A program made the position numbers and the translations under genes. A stretch of 64,000 nucleotides of DNA from DB1 sp049323655 (GTDB lineage: Bacteria; Desulfobacterota; Desulfobulbia; Desulfobulbales; SURF-16): positions 23,859 through 87,858 of the forward strand of contig JBMONO010000020.1 of the NCBI GenBank assembly GCA_049323655.1, written 5' to 3'. Position 1 is the first letter of the stretch; every line of letters begins with the position of its first letter. Shown in pieces: positions 62,748-64,000 of this stretch. The notes under the pieces are model-generated. The model was given only the letters and a program-made list of their open reading frames with translations, was not told the DNA's origin and did no database searches.

Positions 62748-63803
62748 ATGAAGAAGAGGATGCTGGTGTGGTCGGGTGTCCAGAAGAAGCGCCAATTGGC
62801 GGGGGAGAAGAAAGAGGGCATGGATTGTGGTGTGATGAAAAAGGTGGTTCTGCTGGTCTGCTGTTTTTTGCTGCTCATTGGAACCGGGATGGTGCAGGCG
62901 GCGCCTTCGGAAAAAAAGGCGGTGGTGCTGGCGGTGTTCGGTACCAGTCATGAAGATGCCCTGCCCGGCATTCTCACCATCCGCCGGCAGATTGCCGAGG
63001 CTCTGCCCGCGGACGTGCCGGTGCGGCTTGCCTTCACCTCGCATATCATCCGCAGGATATGGCAGGAGCGGCGGGCTGATCCGGCATATGCCGCCGCCCA
63101 CCCCGAGGTGCCAGCCGAGATCCTTCAGGTCAGAGGTCCGCTGGCCGCCATTGCCGAGTTGCAGGACGAGGGCTACGGCTATATCATCGTCCAACCCACC
63201 CATATTTCGAGCGGCGAGGAGTTTGCCGATCTCGCCTCCTCTGTGGCGGCCTTCAACAGCATTCGCACCGTGAAGGAGCGCAACATGCCCTTCCGGAAAA
63301 TTATCCTCGGCCGGCCAGCCTTGGGCACCGCCGGCATTGAGCACGAGTACCGCCATGACATCGAGCGGGTGGCCACCCTGCTTGCCCCAGATGTCGAGCG
63401 GGCGAAAAAGGAGGATCGGGCGCTTGTCTATTTCGCTCACGGCAACGAGCATTATTCCACCGGCGTCTACCTGGAGTTCGAGCATGTCATGCGCACCCGC
63501 TATCCGGAGGTCGCCACCTATGTCACCATGGTGGAGGGTTTCCCCGGGGTTGAGGTGCTGCTCGACAAACTCGCAGAAGACGGCACGAAAAAAGTGTTGG
63601 TCAAGCCCTTCATGACCGTGGCCGGCGACCACGCCAAGAACGACATGGCCGGTGCCGAGCCTGATTCGCTCAAAAGCGTGCTAACGGCCCGCGGCATCGA
63701 TGTGGCGGTGGTTCTCCAAGGGCTTGGGGAAAACACGGAGTTTGCCCGACTCTTTGCCCAGCATGTCAAGGATGCGGCTGCCGATGCCGGCGTGACCTTC
63801 TGA
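62748..63803 (+). CDS. cbiK: Exported sirohydrochlorin cobaltochelatase (CbiK type)
   Basis: Inserts Co2+ (or Fe2+) into sirohydrochlorin. The 351-residue product has CbiK motifs VLAVFGTSHEDALPGIL, IIVQPTHISSGEEF (catalytic His) and VYFAHGNEHYSTGVYLEF (second His), and MVEGFPGVEVLLDKL. A signal peptide (MKKVVLLVCCFLLLIGTGM...QAAPSE) makes it a periplasmic CbiKp-type enzyme as in Desulfovibrio. GGAGGAGCGGA precedes ATG 62748, which would give a 29-residue N-region before the hydrophobic core; ATG 62835 gives a compact signal peptide but has no ribosome site. Confidence 0.93.
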   Translation: MKKRMLVWSGVQKKRQLAGEKKEGMDCGVMKKVVLLVCCFLLLIGTGMVQAAPSEKKAVVLAVFGTSHEDALPGILTIRRQIAEALPADVPVRLAFTSHIIRRIWQERRADPAYAAAHPEVPAEILQVRGPLAAIAELQDEGYGYIIVQPTHISSGEEFADLASSVAAFNSIRTVKERNMPFRKIILGRPALGTAGIEHEYRHDIERVATLLAPDVERAKKEDRALVYFAHGNEHYSTGVYLEFEHVMRTRYPEVATYVTMVEGFPGVEVLLDKLAEDGTKKVLVKPFMTVAGDHAKNDMAGAEPDSLKSVLTARGIDVAVVLQGLGENTEFARLFAQHVKDAAADAGVTF

Positions 63804-63804
63804 T

Positions 63805-63849
63805 CGTGCCGATGCTGGTACATGGCTGACGGGCACGGGACTTTTTTTT
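63805..63849 (+). terminator. Terminator after cbiK
   Basis: CGTGCC (63805-63810) pairs with GGCACG (63832-63837), followed after 4 bp by a run of eight T. Confidence 0.8.
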
Positions 63850-64000
63850 CTTTTTTCGCGATGATCTAACCATGATGCAATCGTAAAATCTATTTTTTAT
63901 CTATCTGGTTGATGTTACAGAATAAATTCAACATTTCAGCTTGACTTCGTTCAGCATGCATGTTTTAATTACCTCGCAATTTCAATCAATTACGAGGCGA
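63850..64000. other. AT-rich right edge
   Basis: No gene seen. A possible promoter, TTGACT (63941-63946) with TTAATT 18 bp later, would read off the right edge. CCTCG and CGAGG near 63972-63997 form a short dyad. Confidence 0.35.

Overview
The window is about 60% GC and reads as a strictly anaerobic, diazotrophic, Gram-negative bacterium, most likely a Desulfobulbales-type member of the Desulfobacterota. The reasons are the nifH-nifI1-nifI2-nifD-nifK gene order with a NifD carrying the insertion typical of anaerobes, a double-cubane-cluster reductase pair, a secreted CbiK chelatase under a B12 riboswitch, sigma-54-centred nitrogen control, and lpt genes for LPS export. The species assignment is inference; no rRNA gene is present.

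Layout. 1-12200: a nitrogen-fixation and nitrogen-control region. nifH, nifI1, nifI2, nifD and the start of nifK run leftward from a textbook sigma-54 promoter with an upstream NifA site; nifA diverges from it. A second leftward block holds glnK, amtB, a TorF-type porin, an amidotransferase, two uncharacterised genes and nifV. 12619-12728: a strongly folded inverted-repeat element. 12811-16026: a CRISPR array with 43 visible copies of a 37-nt repeat, interrupted by a 100-N assembly gap. 16228-27126: a complete type I-G (formerly I-U) cas operon in the order cas3, csx17, csb1, csb2, an unknown membrane protein, cas4-cas1 fusion, cas2, with a WYL-domain regulator gene upstream. 27403-31615: a zinc-ribbon/HtrA-like protease, a polyferredoxin and an FG-GAP exported protein. 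31780-35979: rapZ, ptsN, rpoN, lptB, lptA.

36194-50679 (rightward): a biosynthetic run argB, argD, argF, argG, argH, a fibronectin-III lipoprotein, lysA, dapF, dapA, dapB, an FAH-family gene, folK, a YHS/TRASH protein, a fructose-6-phosphate aldolase-type transaldolase, a lytic transglycosylase and pgsA. 50842-53380: a double-cubane-cluster protein, its activase and a RelE-like protein. 53510: tRNA-Leu(CAA). 53954-61190 (leftward): exported and small proteins, including an MBL hydrolase, ChaN, a Tim44-domain protein, an alkaline phosphatase and a subtilase with MopE-like repeats. 61447-63803: a cobalamin riboswitch with attenuator controlling a Gate-domain membrane protein and secreted CbiK.

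How it fits together: RpoN and PtsN are encoded here, and sigma-54-type promoters precede nifH and (weaker) glnK, so the nitrogen regulon and its sigma factor lie in one window. Three PII-family proteins (GlnK, NifI1, NifI2) relay nitrogen status to AmtB and nitrogenase. The parts that best repay a closer look are the membrane protein inside the cas operon, the folded element at the distal end of the array, the uncharacterised genes between nifV and amtB, the DCCP/activase/RelE-like trio, and the folded argD-argF spacer.
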